A stretch of DNA of 8,061 nucleotides, from contig CAKPNI010000044.1 in assembly GCA_934168355.1 (NCBI GenBank), forward strand, positions 1 to 8,061, given 5' to 3'. The position numbers and the translations under genes were made by a program. Positions 7,762 through 8,061 of this stretch are shown here, one piece after another. The notes below the pieces were generated by a model, which saw only the letters and a program-made list of their open reading frames with translations, was not told the DNA's origin and did no database searches. Each line of letters begins with the position of its first letter. Within the stretch, counting starts at the first letter, position 1. Source of the stretch: an uncultured Clostridia bacterium (lineage in GTDB: Bacteria; Bacillota; Clostridia; TANB77; CAG-508).

Positions 7762-7763
7762 AA
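7701..7763 (+). CDS. Possible 20-residue peptide ORF within the small RNA
   Basis: ATG at 7701 is preceded by GAAGGTGA (7686-7693, spacing about 7 bases) and encodes MVHKVPKTKNGILVEDTVFL before TAA at 7761. The second half of the ORF is the terminator hairpin itself, so its coding sequence is constrained by the stem and the peptide may be accidental. It has no signal peptide and no recognisable family. The ribosome site and ATG placement are the only support. Confidence 0.25.
   Translation: MVHKVPKTKNGILVEDTVFL
7725..7761. terminator. Bidirectional Rho-independent terminator
   Basis: AAAAACGGTATC (7725-7736) and GATACCGTTTTT (7746-7757) pair perfectly over 12 bp with a 9-base loop. On the plus strand the stem is followed by CTTT after the T5 run; on the minus strand by TTTTTTG and TTTT. 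It can therefore end the plus-strand small transcript (and read-through from uppP) as well as the converging minus-strand peptide gene. Confidence 0.88.
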
Positions 7764-7891
7764 TGGAAAAAATCCATTATCGACTTCAGTAATTGTAAAA
7801 AATCAAAAATAAATTTTATTGCTTTTACTAATTTATGTATAATTTTTGAAAAATTACTTTTACTTTTTTTCTTTCGCTTTTTCGTATTCAC
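7760..7891 (-). CDS. Small basic amphipathic peptide (43 residues), unknown function
   Basis: On the minus strand, GTG at 7891-7889 opens a 43-codon frame ending in TAA at 7762-7760. It is preceded by AAGGGGGT (7906-7899), 7 bases from the start, one of the strongest ribosome sites in the window, and by a TATAAT at 7932-7927. The peptide begins MNTKKRKKKSKSNFSKIIHK, a dense Lys/Arg cluster, and continues as a Leu/Ile/Phe-rich helix (residues 14-43) with Lys at 16, 20, 23, 26 and 36. This resembles a cationic amphipathic or membrane-associating helix. No signal cleavage site or known domain is seen. The gene ends directly at the bidirectional terminator and converges with the plus-strand small RNA. 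It could be a small toxin, a membrane-binding regulator or a sporulation-stage peptide; none is demonstrated. The strong signals make translation likely despite its size. Confidence 0.6.
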   Translation of the reverse strand: MNTKKRKKKSKSNFSKIIHKLVKAIKFIFDFLQLLKSIMDFFH

Positions 7892-7926
7892 AATTTTCAC
7901 CCCCTTTTAGATGAAAATATACAACT

Positions 7927-7932
7927 ATTATA
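7927..7932 (-). promoter_or_regulatory. -10 box of the minus-strand peptide gene
   Basis: Read on the minus strand, TATAAT occupies 7932-7927, about 35 bases before the GTG. There is no TTGACA-like -35 at 16-18 bases; that position runs into the Spo0A-type box at 7954-7960. This is what an activator-dependent promoter of the spoIIG kind looks like, where Spo0A sites overlap the -35 region. Confidence 0.5.
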
Positions 7933-7953
7933 CAACAAAAATCCCCAAAGATT

Positions 7954-7970
7954 TGTCGAACCGTGTCGAT
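7954..7970 (+). promoter_or_regulatory. Tandem Spo0A-type boxes (pair 2)
   Basis: TGTCGAA at 7954-7960 is followed exactly 10 bases later by TGTCGAT (7964-7970), one base off the core. An 11-base string ATTTGTCGAAC is shared with pair 1. The pair sits between two divergent promoters: 30 bases before the plus-strand -35 at 8001 and about 21 bases before the minus-strand -10 at 7932. Confidence 0.58.
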
Positions 7971-7984
7971 GAAAAATAAAAAAT

Positions 7985-8016
7985 TTTTAGCAAATACCTA
8001 TTGACATTTGCTAAAA
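7985..8016. repeat. 11-bp inverted repeat overlapping the -35 box
   Basis: TTTTAGCAAAT (7985-7995) and ATTTGCTAAAA (8006-8016) are perfect inverted copies around a 10-base spacer that contains most of the TTGACA. The outer TTAGCA/TGCTAA halves match the CIRCE halves found at 8031-8057, so this may be a second, degenerate operator for HrcA or a site for another repressor. Confidence 0.65.
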
Positions 8017-8029
8017 TAAGGTATATATT
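8001..8029 (+). promoter_or_regulatory. Strong sigma-A promoter of the next (heat-shock) operon
   Basis: A consensus TTGACA (8001-8006) and TATATT (8024-8029) are 17 bases apart. Initiation is expected near 8036, inside the CIRCE element, so repressor binding would block RNA polymerase directly. Confidence 0.85.
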
Positions 8030-8030
8030 A

Positions 8031-8057
8031 TTAGCAGTCTAAAAGAAAGAGTGCTAA
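8031..8057 (+). promoter_or_regulatory. CIRCE operator (HrcA binding site)
   Basis: TTAGCAGTC (8031-8039), nine bases, then GAGTGCTAA (8049-8057). This matches the CIRCE consensus TTAGCACTC-N9-GAGTGCTAA with a single mismatch (G for C at 8037). HrcA binds it and represses heat-shock genes until heat inactivates the repressor. Placement at the predicted start site is typical. It predicts that hrcA-grpE-dnaK-dnaJ or groES-groEL begins just past 8061. Confidence 0.92.
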
Positions 8058-8061
8058 AAAG

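Noticed and set aside
7761..7779. 7-bp hairpin TAATGGA/TCCATTA
   Set aside because: It is short, AT-rich, without a T-run, and lies within the 3' end of the minus-strand peptide gene; no independent role is supported.

Overview
The window looks like the chromosome of a low-GC Gram-positive bacterium, probably a Clostridia-type anaerobe. The sequence is very AT-rich with A-rich codon choice. It has strong AGGAGG-type ribosome sites and a TTG start. One gene encodes a prepilin-like protein with a clostridial KGITxIxLVVT-type leader. At the end are a HrcA/CIRCE operator and pairs of Spo0A-type boxes. The exact genus cannot be told from the sequence.

Positions 1-7575 hold six genes, all on the plus strand and mostly 10-33 bases apart, so they could be one long operon. 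In order they are: the C-terminal two-thirds or less of an FtsK/SpoIIIE DNA translocase (its 5' end lies outside the window); a 512-residue Lys/Glu-rich coiled-coil protein of unknown function starting at TTG; an MBL/beta-CASP/RMMBL hydrolase, probably an RNase; a cytoplasmic family GH15 glucoamylase-like enzyme; a prepilin-like gene broken by a frameshift; and undecaprenyl-diphosphatase (uppP). The one real gap in this run (4234-4325) carries a palindromic REP/REPIN-like repeat with 18-base perfect arms. The genes do not form a single pathway; they read as a housekeeping neighbourhood of chromosome segregation, RNA processing, glucan breakdown and wall lipid recycling.

Positions 7576-8061 have no long gene but are densely organised. 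They hold a tandem pair of Spo0A-like boxes (10-base period), a good sigma-A promoter, a predicted ~100-base transcript with a 20-codon ORF, and a perfect 12-bp-stem terminator that works in both directions. Converging on that terminator from the minus strand is a 43-codon gene for a basic amphipathic peptide with a very strong ribosome site and its own -10 box. A second 10-base-period Spo0A-like pair follows. The window ends with a strong promoter overlapped by an 11-bp inverted repeat and followed by a near-perfect CIRCE element, so a heat-shock operon (hrcA-grpE-dnaK or groESL) should begin just beyond the edge.

The most interesting part is this last 490 bases: a convergent small-RNA/small-peptide pair resembling the layout of 3'-overlapping type I toxin-antitoxin loci, flanked by two similar Spo0A-type sites, next to a doubly palindromic heat-shock promoter. 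These are inferences from sequence pattern only.
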